From: JACKCD01 sp041390905
GTDB lineage: Bacteria; Chloroflexota; Anaerolineae; Promineifilales; Promineifilaceae
Assembly (NCBI GenBank): GCA_041390905.1
Contig: JAWKPA010000015.1
Span: 372,001 to 436,000 of the forward strand
Direction: 5' to 3'
Length of the DNA: 64,000 bases
Made by a program: the position numbers and the translations under genes. A model generated the notes under the pieces. The model was given only the letters and a program-made list of their open reading frames with translations, had not been told where the DNA came from and searched no databases. Below, piece by piece: positions 25,311 to 33,030 of the stretch (position 1 is the first letter of the stretch; each line of letters begins with the position of its first letter).

Positions 25311-25338
25311 GCCCCACACTTGGTTGTGGGGCTTTTTT
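25311..25338 (+). terminator. Riboswitch expression-platform terminator
   Basis: GCCCCACA, loop CTTGGT, TGTGGGGC then a T run, 32 bp after the aptamer and 152 bp before the permease gene. The position suits transcription attenuation by FMN. Confidence 0.85.
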
Positions 25339-25490
25339 ATGACACCGGTTCTGTGACAAGCTGGCATTTCTATTTGGCTTATAACCCGCGCTTTATTTTC
25401 CCCTGCCTCCGAACATCATATAAGGATTATTGGGATGTATGTCTGAACAGGGTCAATCCTGTTTTGTCCTGTTAATTCTGTCTAAGTTTG

Positions 25491-26264
25491 ATGCAGAACT
25501 GGATTGAGAGACAGCCAAATTGGTTACTGATTGCGGCATCGTTTAGCTGTTTGCTGCTGCTGTGGCACCTGTTGGTGACGCTGGGTGGGTATGATCGCTT
25601 TATTCTGCCGGGGCCGGCCGACGTGGCGCGGCAGTTTGTGGTGGTGGGAAAAGACGGCCGTTTATTGCGCCACACCCTCATCACCCTTAGCGAAGTCATC
25701 CCCGGCCTCCTCATCGGCCTGCTCGTCGCTCTGCCACTCGGCTACCTGCTTGCCAAATCTCCCCTCGCCGAACGGCTCATCTCCCCCTACCTCATCGCCT
25801 CCCAAGCCATCCCCGGCATCGCCATCGCCCCCCTGCTCACCATCTGGATAAGCTCTACCTACTGGTCACGGGTGCTGGTTGCCGTCATCGTCGTCTTCTT
25901 TCCCATCCTCATCAACATCGTGGCTGGGTTTCGCTCCGTGCCACCCGAACTGTACCAATTAATGAGGTCGCTGCGAGCCACGCGAGGGCAAATCTTCCAC
26001 AAGCTCGAAATCCCCGCCATGATGCCCGTCCTGCTGGCCGGGCTAAAAGTAGGGGCTACGCTGTCGGTCATTGGGGCGTTGGTGGGCGAATTTGTGCAGC
26101 CAAAGAGCGAAGGGTTAGGATTTCTGCTCGTCACCGCCCGCTACCAGTTCAAAACCGACCTCGTTTTTGTGGTTCTGGTAACGCTGGCCGTCATGGCACT
26201 GTCCATGTATGGCCTCGTCACCCTGCTGGAAAAACGCCTGCTGCGCTGGCGTAAACAAACCTAA
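25491..26264 (+). CDS. ribX: Riboflavin-type ABC transporter permease (RibX-like, NitT/TauT class)
   Basis: The 257-residue membrane protein has about six membrane segments and the SsuC/ThiX-like permease pattern. The EAA loop region is LRATRGQIFHKLEIPAMMPV followed by AGLKVGATLSVIGALVGEF. Alone it could carry sulfonate, nitrate or pyrimidine precursors. The FMN riboswitch and terminator directly upstream make riboflavin or another flavin precursor the best-supported substrate, as in the RibXY systems described for Chloroflexi. The ATG at 25491 is used; the ribosome site is weak. An AT-rich repeat separates it from the binding-protein gene. Confidence 0.8.
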   Translation: MQNWIERQPNWLLIAASFSCLLLLWHLLVTLGGYDRFILPGPADVARQFVVVGKDGRLLRHTLITLSEVIPGLLIGLLVALPLGYLLAKSPLAERLISPYLIASQAIPGIAIAPLLTIWISSTYWSRVLVAVIVVFFPILINIVAGFRSVPPELYQLMRSLRATRGQIFHKLEIPAMMPVLLAGLKVGATLSVIGALVGEFVQPKSEGLGFLLVTARYQFKTDLVFVVLVTLAVMALSMYGLVTLLEKRLLRWRKQT

Positions 26265-26267
26265 AAC

Positions 26268-26392
26268 GTAACTACTAAGCCACCCTGAAAAAAAACGAGC
26301 CAAAGTGAGGCTGTCATGCCTGCGTAGGCAGGCATCCACGTAGGTGAGCCGATGGATTCCCGCCTACGCGGGAATGGCGGCTTAGTAGTTAC
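26268..26392. repeat. 125-bp MITE-like element with nested inverted repeats
   Basis: Outer arms GTAACTACTAAGCC (26268-26281) and GGCTTAGTAGTTAC (26379-26392) are perfect inverted copies. Inside lie two REP-like units, CCTGCGTAGGCAGG and TTCCCGCCTACGCGGGAA. It starts 4 bp after the permease stop and ends 31 bp before the next start. Related CGCGGGAAT units occur near 31954. Confidence 0.8.
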
Positions 26393-26423
26393 CCTAAAAC
26401 AAACAATTGAAGGAGAAGAGAAA

Positions 26424-27395
26424 TTGAAACGTTTAGGGATGATTTTGTTGTTGTTTTTAGTAGTTGGCCTGGCCGCCTGCCAAAGTGCCGCCGAGCCACC
26501 GGCCGAATTAACCCACATTCGGCTGCCGATGGGCTTTATCCCTGACCCGCAGTATTCACCCTACTACGTGGCTGTGGACAAGGGATATTATGCTGAGGAA
26601 GGGATTGAGGTTGAATTTGACTACAGCTTTGAAACCGATGGTGTGGCACTAGTAGGAGCCAATGAGCTGCAATTTGCCCTGGTCAGCGGCGAACAGGTGG
26701 TGCTGGCGCGGGCGCAAGGGTTGCCGCTGGTCTATGTGCTGGAATGGTTCCAGAAGTTCCCCATTGCCATTGTGAGCAAGGCCAGCGCGGGTATCAACAG
26801 CCCGGCCGATTTGGCTGGTCGCAACGTCGGTTTGCCTGGTTTCTTTGGGGCCAGCTATGTGGGGTATGTGGGATTGCTTTCGGCCAATGGGCTGGAGCAG
26901 GCTGATGTGAATGCCAACGAAATTGGGTTTAACCAGGTCGAATCGTTGCTTACTGACCAATCGGAGGCGGTGGTGGGGTATGCCAACAATGAGCCAGTGC
27001 AGCTTGCGGCGCGAGGCGAAGCGGTCAACGTGCTGTATGTGGCGGACTACATTGACATGGTTGCCAATGGGGTTATTACCAACGAGGAGACGATTGCCAA
27101 CAACCCGGAGCTGGTGCAAGGGTTTGTGCGGGCGACGCTGCGTGGGCTGGCCGACACGCTGGCAAATCCAGAAGAGGCGTATGAAATCAGCAAAAAGTTT
27201 GTAGAGGGGCTAGATGACAGCCGCATGAACGTGCTGGAAGCATCGCTGGAGATGTGGCGGGCGGATAAGTTGGGGGAAACGGGTGCGGCTTCATGGGAGC
27301 AAACGCAGGAAGTGCTGCTGCAAATGGGGCTGCTGGAGGCTCCGCTGCCGGATTTGAGCGTGATGTATACGAATGAGTTTGTGGAGGGGCAATAG
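26424..27395 (+). CDS. ribY: Riboflavin-type ABC substrate-binding lipoprotein (RibY-like, NMT1/THI5 fold)
   Basis: From a TTG at 26424 (AAGGAGAAGAG upstream) the product has 323 residues with signal MKRLGMILLLFLVVGLAAC ending in a lipobox. The mature part is NMT1/SsuA-like: IRLPMGFIPDPQYSPYYVAV with DKGYYAEEGIEVEFDYSFET, and the typical GGVALV-like region DGVALVGANELQFALVSGEQ. Members bind pyrimidine, sulfonate or riboflavin. The riboswitch upstream favours riboflavin. A longer upstream reading frame only translates the MITE-like repeat and is not used. Confidence 0.82.
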   Translation: MKRLGMILLLFLVVGLAACQSAAEPPAELTHIRLPMGFIPDPQYSPYYVAVDKGYYAEEGIEVEFDYSFETDGVALVGANELQFALVSGEQVVLARAQGLPLVYVLEWFQKFPIAIVSKASAGINSPADLAGRNVGLPGFFGASYVGYVGLLSANGLEQADVNANEIGFNQVESLLTDQSEAVVGYANNEPVQLAARGEAVNVLYVADYIDMVANGVITNEETIANNPELVQGFVRATLRGLADTLANPEEAYEISKKFVEGLDDSRMNVLEASLEMWRADKLGETGAASWEQTQEVLLQMGLLEAPLPDLSVMYTNEFVEGQ

Positions 27396-27401
27396 GAAGA
27401 G

Positions 27402-27474
27402 GTAATCAGTGATCGGTAATCAGTTATCAGTGACCTTACTGATTACCGATTACTGATTACTGATTACCGATTAC
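27402..27474. repeat. GTAATCAG-type hairpin repeat (after ribY)
   Basis: GTAATCAGTGATCGGTAATC words, loop GTGACCTTA, then CTGATTACCGATTACTGA words. Starts 7 bp after the ribY stop and ends 12 bp before the ATPase start, so it separates binding protein from ATPase in the transcript. Confidence 0.8.
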
Positions 27475-27486
27475 TTGCTTTTGCTT

Positions 27487-28248
27487 ATGATCAGTTCCCA
27501 CTTTTTGCAGGCTGAAGGGGTTTGCCATTCGTTTGCTGATGAGCGGCTGCCGGTGCTGGCGGATGTGTCGCTGTCGCTGCCGGCCGGGGCGTTTGTCGCG
27601 TTGGTGGGGCAATCGGGGGTGGGCAAGTCTACGCTGCTGCGGATTTTGGGCGGGTTGACGGTGCCAACGACGGGGCAGGTGTGGCTGGATGGCAGGCCGA
27701 TGGCCGCGCAGCAGGCTCCCATTGGCATTGTGTTTCAGCGGGACAGTTTGATGCCGTGGCGGACGGCGTATGAGAATGTGCGGCTGCCGCTGGAGCTTTT
27801 GGGGAAGAAAAACGATGGTTCTTCCCATCAAAAAGTCCTTGACATGCTGGCTCTGGTGGGGCTGGCTGGTTATGAAAACAGCTACCCGGCGCAGCTTTCC
27901 GGCGGTATGGCGCAGCGGGTGGCGATTGCGCGGGCGTTGGTGCATGAGCCAGCTTTGTTATTGCTTGATGAACCGTTTGGGGCGCTGGACGCGCTGACGC
28001 GGGAGCGGATGGGGCAGGAGCTTTTGCGGATTTGGCAGGCGTTGCCGGTGACGGTGCTGCTTGTGACCCACAGCATTAGCGAGGCGGTGCTGCTGGCGGA
28101 TGAGGTGCTGGTGCTAAACGGCCGTCCCGCCACCCTCACCGACCGTATCCCCGTTGACCTGCCCCGCCCGCGCCGTCTGGAACAAACAGAAACGGCCGTT
28201 TTTCAGGAGAAAATAACGGCCGTTCGTCATGCTATTCGGGGGGAGTAG
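27487..28248 (+). CDS. ABC transporter ATP-binding protein of the riboflavin-type importer
   Basis: The 253-residue ATPase has Walker A GQSGVGKST, the signature LSGGMAQR, Walker B LLLLDEPFGALD and the switch His in LLVTHSISEAV. This is the NitT/TauT (SsuB/ThiZ) subfamily, matching the permease upstream. The ATG at 27487 is preferred; an in-frame TTG lies four codons earlier. Near the end two AACGGCCGTT copies and one variant lie within 110 bp. They write AAVFQEK-like and NGRPA-like peptides in a poorly conserved tail. Confidence 0.88.
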   Translation: MISSHFLQAEGVCHSFADERLPVLADVSLSLPAGAFVALVGQSGVGKSTLLRILGGLTVPTTGQVWLDGRPMAAQQAPIGIVFQRDSLMPWRTAYENVRLPLELLGKKNDGSSHQKVLDMLALVGLAGYENSYPAQLSGGMAQRVAIARALVHEPALLLLDEPFGALDALTRERMGQELLRIWQALPVTVLLVTHSISEAVLLADEVLVLNGRPATLTDRIPVDLPRPRRLEQTETAVFQEKITAVRHAIRGE

Positions 28249-28254
28249 AGATTG

Positions 28255-28322
28255 GTCAACTGGAGATTGGAGATTGATCCGTAGTCGTCGGCCATCTCCA
28301 ATCTCTAATCTTTAATCTCTAA
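28255..28322. repeat. GGAGATTGG-type hairpin repeat (copy with different loop)
   Basis: GGTCAACTGGAGATTGGAGA words, a GC-rich loop, then CCATCTCCAATCTCTAATCT. It lies between the convergent ATPase and DUF4349 genes, 7 bp after the former's stop. Confidence 0.7.
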
Positions 28323-28326
28323 TTAT

Positions 28327-29244
28327 TTATTCCGCCGCTGCCCGGTTGCGCCGGAACCAACCGCGACGGCGGATGAAGCGCACCACCAGCCACAACGGGA
28401 TGCCAATGATGAGGACAATGGGCAGGAAGTAGATGATTAGCCAGATGGCAAAGGTTGCCAACCCTTGCAGCGCATCCACCAGTGCCTCCAGCGCATCCCG
28501 CACGATGCCGCTGGGTCGCCAGCCGCCCACCTCAATGGGTTGCGACAGTTCATCGGGGGTGATGTTGACGCTGATGGTGGAAAACGCTGCCGACTGGCTC
28601 AAATATTGGATGCGACCCTTGAAGGATTCGATTTCACCTTCCAGTCGGCTTAGTTCCTGGTTCACGGCCAGGGCTTCTTCAACGGTTGCTGCATCATCGA
28701 GAAAGCTGCGAACGCGAACGGCCGTTGCTTCCAAATTCTCCAGCCGTGCCGACAAATCCACAAACTCCTCCGTCACATCCTGCCCCGACGTAGACAAATT
28801 AGTTACTTCCACCGCCATCGCGCTAATCGCATCCAAAGCAGTGTCAAACCCTTCGGCCGGCACCCGCAGGGTAATGTTGCCCGTCTTCGCCGTGTCACTG
28901 TATTGATAAACACTGCTGTTCACCACCCAACCCCCATTATCCGTCGCCATCTTTGCCAGCCGATCCAATGCCTCTTCCGTGTCGGTAACAACAATGCTCA
29001 TATCAGCCGTGCGAATAATCAAACGAGGTTGGCTGGCTGGAAGTTGGCTTGAGCCAGGCTCTGCCGCCGGGGCTTCCATGGCGGCCTCTTCACCAAAAGC
29101 AAAGCCGCCACTGTCATACGCTTCAGCTGCCGGGGCAGCGACGTTGCTGGGTGCTTCCGACATTTCCGCTGCGCTTCTCCCACATCCTGCCAACAATAGC
29201 ATGAGGATAAACATAAAAAGAGAGGTGATTAATTTGGCGTTCAT
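28327..29244 (-). CDS. DUF4349 lipoprotein
   Basis: The 305-residue protein starts at ATG 29244 (GGAGTG upstream) with a lipoprotein signal ending LLLAGC. A low-complexity Ala/Glu/Pro part leads to the DUF4349 domain (about residues 75-290). This begins with PRLIIRTADMSIVVTDTEEA, continues with RVPAEGFDTALDAISAM and a coiled segment EALAVNQELSRLEGEIESFK, and ends in a membrane segment (LIIYFLPIVLIIGIPLWLVV) and an Arg-rich cytosolic tail. The function of DUF4349 is not established; envelope-stress or anti-sigma-like roles have been suggested for relatives. Confidence 0.85.
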   Translation of the reverse strand: MNAKLITSLFMFILMLLLAGCGRSAAEMSEAPSNVAAPAAEAYDSGGFAFGEEAAMEAPAAEPGSSQLPASQPRLIIRTADMSIVVTDTEEALDRLAKMATDNGGWVVNSSVYQYSDTAKTGNITLRVPAEGFDTALDAISAMAVEVTNLSTSGQDVTEEFVDLSARLENLEATAVRVRSFLDDAATVEEALAVNQELSRLEGEIESFKGRIQYLSQSAAFSTISVNITPDELSQPIEVGGWRPSGIVRDALEALVDALQGLATFAIWLIIYFLPIVLIIGIPLWLVVRFIRRRGWFRRNRAAAE

Positions 29245-29322
29245 TGATTTCACTCCATATTCGGGTTCAAAGTTACGGTTGAATATGAAACGAACCACAG
29301 CCGGAAAATGTTCCCCGTTTTC

Positions 29323-30051
29323 TTACCAGCCCTGCGCCAAACGGCTGATAAGCCGAGCCGGTAAATCATGCTTCCGCATGGCTTCCTGTGTCTTCTCGAT
29401 TGGGTAAGGCACACGGTGATGTGTCCAGGTTAGCGACTCCAGGTTGAGAATGGCATACGCAGCACGCGGGTCGGTGTCACGCGGCTGCCCCACGCTGCCG
29501 GGGTTGATGATGAGTCGCGTATTGCTGAGTTGAACCTTCTCATCATAAACAGGGCTAAGGGCCGCCACATCAAACTGATCACGATAGGCAAACAAAACGG
29601 GGACGTGGGTGTGACCTACCAGGCAGTAGGGGGTGTCAAAATGGTCGAAGTTGATTTCGGCCGTGTAGGGGTCAAGAATGTATTCCCACACCGGCTGGCG
29701 TGGACTGGCATGGGCCAGGGTAAATGGCTCATAGGTGAGCTTGGATGGCAGTTGATCCAGATAGTCTAATGTTTCAGCCGTCGTCTCCTGGTGCGTCCAT
29801 TCAATGGCTTTTTGCGCTTCGGGGTTAAAAATGTTAATGTCAATCTTGCCCAAGACAGCCCAATCATGGTTGCCCGACAGGCTAATATGGTCGTGTTGGC
29901 GCAAGAGGTCAACGCATTCATTGGGATGTGGCCCGTAGCCAATGACATCACCAAGACACCAAATGCGATCCCACTTGCCTGCCGCTGCCGCCAGCACAGC
30001 TTCGAAAGCGAATAAATTGGCGTGGATGTCTGAGATTATGAGAATCCGCAT
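29323..30051 (-). CDS. Calcineurin-like metallophosphoesterase
   Basis: The 242-residue protein carries the metal-binding set of YfcE/MJ0936-type phosphodiesterases: DIHAN, GDVIGYGPHP, GNHDW and GHTHVP. It would be a two-metal cytosolic phosphodiesterase or phosphatase; the substrate is not known. The ATG at 30051 gives the expected MRILIISDIHANLFAFE start, whereas the frame extends 27 codons upstream without motif support. It is divergent from tsaE. Confidence 0.88.
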   Translation of the reverse strand: MRILIISDIHANLFAFEAVLAAAAGKWDRIWCLGDVIGYGPHPNECVDLLRQHDHISLSGNHDWAVLGKIDINIFNPEAQKAIEWTHQETTAETLDYLDQLPSKLTYEPFTLAHASPRQPVWEYILDPYTAEINFDHFDTPYCLVGHTHVPVLFAYRDQFDVAALSPVYDEKVQLSNTRLIINPGSVGQPRDTDPRAAYAILNLESLTWTHHRVPYPIEKTQEAMRKHDLPARLISRLAQGW

Positions 30052-30143
30052 TGCATTTTGTTCCTTAAATTTACGATAGAGCGTAATGATACCATGATTA
30101 GTCACAGGAGGTATAATAAGTTGATAAGTCAAAGGTTACAACG

Positions 30144-30644
30144 ATGGCTATTTTGGATGAGAGAACGGTAGATTTTGTTAGTACTAGCGTCGAACAGACG
30201 GTGCGGCTGGGCGTGCGGTTGGGTGAACTGCTGCACGCTGATGATTGCCTTTGTCTATCGGGCGAGCTTGGAGCTGGTAAGACGGTTTTTGCGCGGGGGA
30301 TAGGGCGCGGCTGGGGCAGCACGGTACGTGTGACCAGCCCGACGTTTACCTTGATCAATGAATATCCTCGGTTGCCTGACGGCCGTATTTTGTACCATGT
30401 GGACGGCTACCGGCTGGAAAGCGAGGGGGATATTTTTACCAGCGGGCTGGAGGATGTATTGGAAAGCGGCGGTGCGATGATGATTGAGTGGCCGGAGCGC
30501 GTTGAGTCGGTGTTGCCGGCCGATAATCTTTGGATTACCTTCACCTATGTCAACGAGATGCGCCGCAGTTTGCGCTTTGTGGCAAACGGGGAACGATCCA
30601 TGACGCTGCTGCGGGAATTTCGGCAGCGGGCTTTTGGGGTGTAA
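30144..30644 (+). CDS. tsaE: tRNA t6A synthesis ATPase TsaE
   Basis: The 166-residue protein has the P-loop GELGAGKTVFARGIG, the TsaE signature SPTFTLINEY and HVDGYRL. TsaE drives the TsaBDE complex that puts threonylcarbamoyl on A37 of tRNAs decoding ANN codons. tsaB follows 6 bp after its stop and rimI after that; tsaD is not in the window. The ATG at 30144 is the first in the frame. Confidence 0.93.
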   Translation: MAILDERTVDFVSTSVEQTVRLGVRLGELLHADDCLCLSGELGAGKTVFARGIGRGWGSTVRVTSPTFTLINEYPRLPDGRILYHVDGYRLESEGDIFTSGLEDVLESGGAMMIEWPERVESVLPADNLWITFTYVNEMRRSLRFVANGERSMTLLREFRQRAFGV

Positions 30645-30650
30645 GAGAGA

Positions 30651-31316
30651 ATGATTTTAGCGATTGATACGGCGACGAAATGGTTGGGGCTGGCGGTGCA
30701 TAACGGCCGTTCTTTGCTGGCCGAACTGGGTTGGCAAAGCCACAACACCCAAACCATTGACCTGGCACCCGCCATTGATGACCTGCTGCGGCGGTTGCAT
30801 ATTGAAATGGCCGACCTCAAGGGAATCGGTGTTGCTATTGGCCCCGGCTCCTATACTGGGCTGCGCGTGGGTCTAAGCGTTGCCAAAGGGCTGGCACTAG
30901 GCTATCAAACGCCGCTGATTGGCATCAGCACGCTGGACGTGCTGGCTGCCGGGTTTGGCCCGGTTGATGCCCAGCTTTGCACTGTGGCCGAAGCCGGCCG
31001 TACCCGCATCTGTGCCGCTCTCTATGGTTGGCACAAACGGCTGGGGTGGCAGGTGAAGGCCGACCCCGTGATTTGCACCTGGGATGATCTGCTGGCCGGT
31101 TTGGAACTGCCCACTACCTTTGCCGGGGAAATCTCACCGGAGGCGGGCAAGCAGATTCGGGCGGCTAGCAACAATTTTCGTGTTGCCTCGCCAGCAGCTT
31201 CGGCACGGCGTGCCGGGCATTTGGCTGAATTGGCGTGGCTGCGGCTACGTAAGGGTTCGTCGGATGACCCCGCCTCGTTGGTGCCGAATTATTTGCGTGA
31301 TCCGGCCGGCAGCTAA
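30651..31316 (+). CDS. tsaB: tRNA t6A synthesis protein TsaB
   Basis: The 221-residue protein has the ASKHA start ILAIDTATKWLGLAVHNGRS and the block GIGVAIGPGSYTGLRVGLSV, hallmarks of TsaB (YeaZ). It forms the TsaBD dimer in t6A synthesis. It is preceded by tsaE (6 bp) and its stop overlaps the rimI start (TAATG), a common operon order. Confidence 0.93.
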   Translation: MILAIDTATKWLGLAVHNGRSLLAELGWQSHNTQTIDLAPAIDDLLRRLHIEMADLKGIGVAIGPGSYTGLRVGLSVAKGLALGYQTPLIGISTLDVLAAGFGPVDAQLCTVAEAGRTRICAALYGWHKRLGWQVKADPVICTWDDLLAGLELPTTFAGEISPEAGKQIRAASNNFRVASPAASARRAGHLAELAWLRLRKGSSDDPASLVPNYLRDPAGS

Positions 31317-31861
31317 TGGTTGACCCGCTTTCCCCCCCATTGCCCTACCAGTTGCGCCCGCTGCAACTGGCTGATATTGATGCCGTGCTTGCCATCGAAG
31401 CCCAATCCTTCCCCTCGGCTGCCCGCGCTTCCCTCTACAGGCACGAATTAAGCGAAAACCCACTAGCTTTTTATCAGGCACTGGTTCTGGGCGATACAAA
31501 CACCCTGATTGGCTATGCTGGCTTCTGGATGATGGCTGATGAAGCCCACATTAGCATTATTGCTGTTGATCCCGCCTGGCGCGGCAAGCGGCTGGGGGAA
31601 CTGCTGCTGCTGAATATGCTGTGGCTGGCGTGTGGGCAGCAGGCGCTGCTGGCAACGCTGGAAGTGCGGCGCAGCAACAAGGTGGCGCAAAAACTGTATG
31701 AGAAATATCAGTTTGAGTATGTGGGGGAGCGGCGGCGTTATTACCGCGACACGGGTGAGGACGCGCTGCTGATGACGGTGCTATTTGATTCAGGGTCATA
31801 TTGCCAACGGCTCGATCAGTATCGCATAGACCTTTTTTCCTGTTTGTTGGGTGCGCGTTAA
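31316..31861 (+). CDS. rimI: GNAT N-acetyltransferase, RimI type
   Basis: The 181-residue protein shows the GNAT fold: YQLRPLQLADIDAVLAIEAQ at the start, acetyl-CoA loop VDPAWRGKRLGELLLLNML (Q/RxxGxG/A), and NKVAQKLYEKYQFEYVGERR. It is encoded directly after tsaE-tsaB, the usual place for the enzyme that acetylates the N-terminal alanine of ribosomal protein S18. Its role as RimI proper is inferred from this context. The last 20 residues are less conserved. Confidence 0.85.
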   Translation: MVDPLSPPLPYQLRPLQLADIDAVLAIEAQSFPSAARASLYRHELSENPLAFYQALVLGDTNTLIGYAGFWMMADEAHISIIAVDPAWRGKRLGELLLLNMLWLACGQQALLATLEVRRSNKVAQKLYEKYQFEYVGERRRYYRDTGEDALLMTVLFDSGSYCQRLDQYRIDLFSCLLGAR

Positions 31862-31929
31862 TTTCCAAAGTGTTGTATAACGAGTAAATAAATTTATCAC
31901 TATCCATTGGTGTTATACTCGCGTAGTCG

Positions 31930-31976
31930 GGTATCCATCTTCAGCATTGGCATGGATTCTCGCTTTCGCGGGAATA
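31930..31976. repeat. REP-like CGCGGGAAT unit
   Basis: GATTCTCGCTTTCGCGGGAAT (31954-31974, shown in part by its stem TTCTCGC/GCGGGAA) resembles the inner units of the element at 26268-26392. It is upstream of the epimerase gene. Confidence 0.5.
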
Positions 31977-32007
31977 ACAAGCCTTTGGTGTAACATGTAA
32001 TCTAATG

Positions 32008-33030
32008 ATGAAAGTTCTTATCACGGGCGGCGCGGGGTTTATTGGCTGCAACAGCGCCGACTTTTTTTTGCAGCAGGGGCATGAGGTTGTTATTTATGAC
32101 AACTTTTCTCGCGTGGGGGGGCAGGCCAATGTGGATTGGCTGTATGAACGGCACGGCGGGGAGCGGCTGACCTGTATTCGGGGGGAGCTAACGGATTATG
32201 CGGGGCTGTGTGCGGCGCTGCCGGGGAGTGAGGTGGTGCTGCATTTGGCGGGGCAGGTGGCGGTGACGAGTTCGGTACTTGACCCGCGTGCCGATTTTAT
32301 GAGCAATGCCCTGGGGACGTTTAATGTGCTGGAGGGGGTGCGGAATGTTTGCCCGGAAACGGCCGTTCTCTACGCTTCCACCAACAAAGTTTACGGCGGC
32401 ATGGAAGAGGTGGGCATTGTGCAGCAGGGCGACCGGTACGCTTATGCTGATTATCCCTATGGCATTTCCGAAAGCTACCCGCTTGATTTTCACTCCCCCT
32501 ACGGCTGCTCCAAAGGCACCGGCGACCAATACACGCTGGACTACGCCCGCATTTACGGGCTGCGAACCGTCGTTTTTCGCCAATCGTGTATTTACGGGCG
32601 GCGGCAGTTTGGCATTGAAGACCAGGGGTGGGTGGCACACTTTGTCATTGCTACCGTGCTAAATCGCCCCATCAGCATTTTTGGTGACGGCCGGCAGGTG
32701 CGGGATGTGCTAAACATCACTGACCTGATTGCCGCTTATGACCTTGCCATTCGCCACATTGATGTGGTGCGCGGGGAAGCATTTAATATTGGTGGTGGGC
32801 CAAACAACACCCTCTCTATCTGGACAGAGTTTGGGCCGCTGTTGGAAGAGCTGGCGGGCAACTTGCCACCGGTGCAGCGCGGCTCATGGCGGCCGGGCGA
32901 CCAGCGCGTGTTTGTGGCCGACATTCGCAAGGCGCAGGCGCGGCTGGGCTGGATGCCCAAAATATCACCCGCCGACGGGATTCTGGATTTGTATCAGTGG
33001 GTGGCGGCTAACCAGGGGTTGTTTGGCTAA
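32008..33030 (+). CDS. NAD-dependent nucleotide-sugar epimerase (CDP-paratose 2-epimerase-like)
   Basis: The 340-residue SDR protein has the nucleotide loop ITGGAGFIGCNSADFF, Ser-Thr in YASTNKVYGG, and the catalytic Tyr-Lys in SPYGCSKGTGDQYTLDYA. The STNKVYG and SPYGCSKGTGDQY combination is characteristic of CDP-paratose/CDP-tyvelose 2-epimerase-like enzymes, though other GDP/UDP-sugar epimerases are possible. ATGs at 32005 and 32008 are both usable. Its stop codon overlaps that of the convergent membrane glycosyltransferase by 3 bp, and the neighbouring genes also concern the cell surface. Confidence 0.8.
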   Translation: MKVLITGGAGFIGCNSADFFLQQGHEVVIYDNFSRVGGQANVDWLYERHGGERLTCIRGELTDYAGLCAALPGSEVVLHLAGQVAVTSSVLDPRADFMSNALGTFNVLEGVRNVCPETAVLYASTNKVYGGMEEVGIVQQGDRYAYADYPYGISESYPLDFHSPYGCSKGTGDQYTLDYARIYGLRTVVFRQSCIYGRRQFGIEDQGWVAHFVIATVLNRPISIFGDGRQVRDVLNITDLIAAYDLAIRHIDVVRGEAFNIGGGPNNTLSIWTEFGPLLEELAGNLPPVQRGSWRPGDQRVFVADIRKAQARLGWMPKISPADGILDLYQWVAANQGLFG

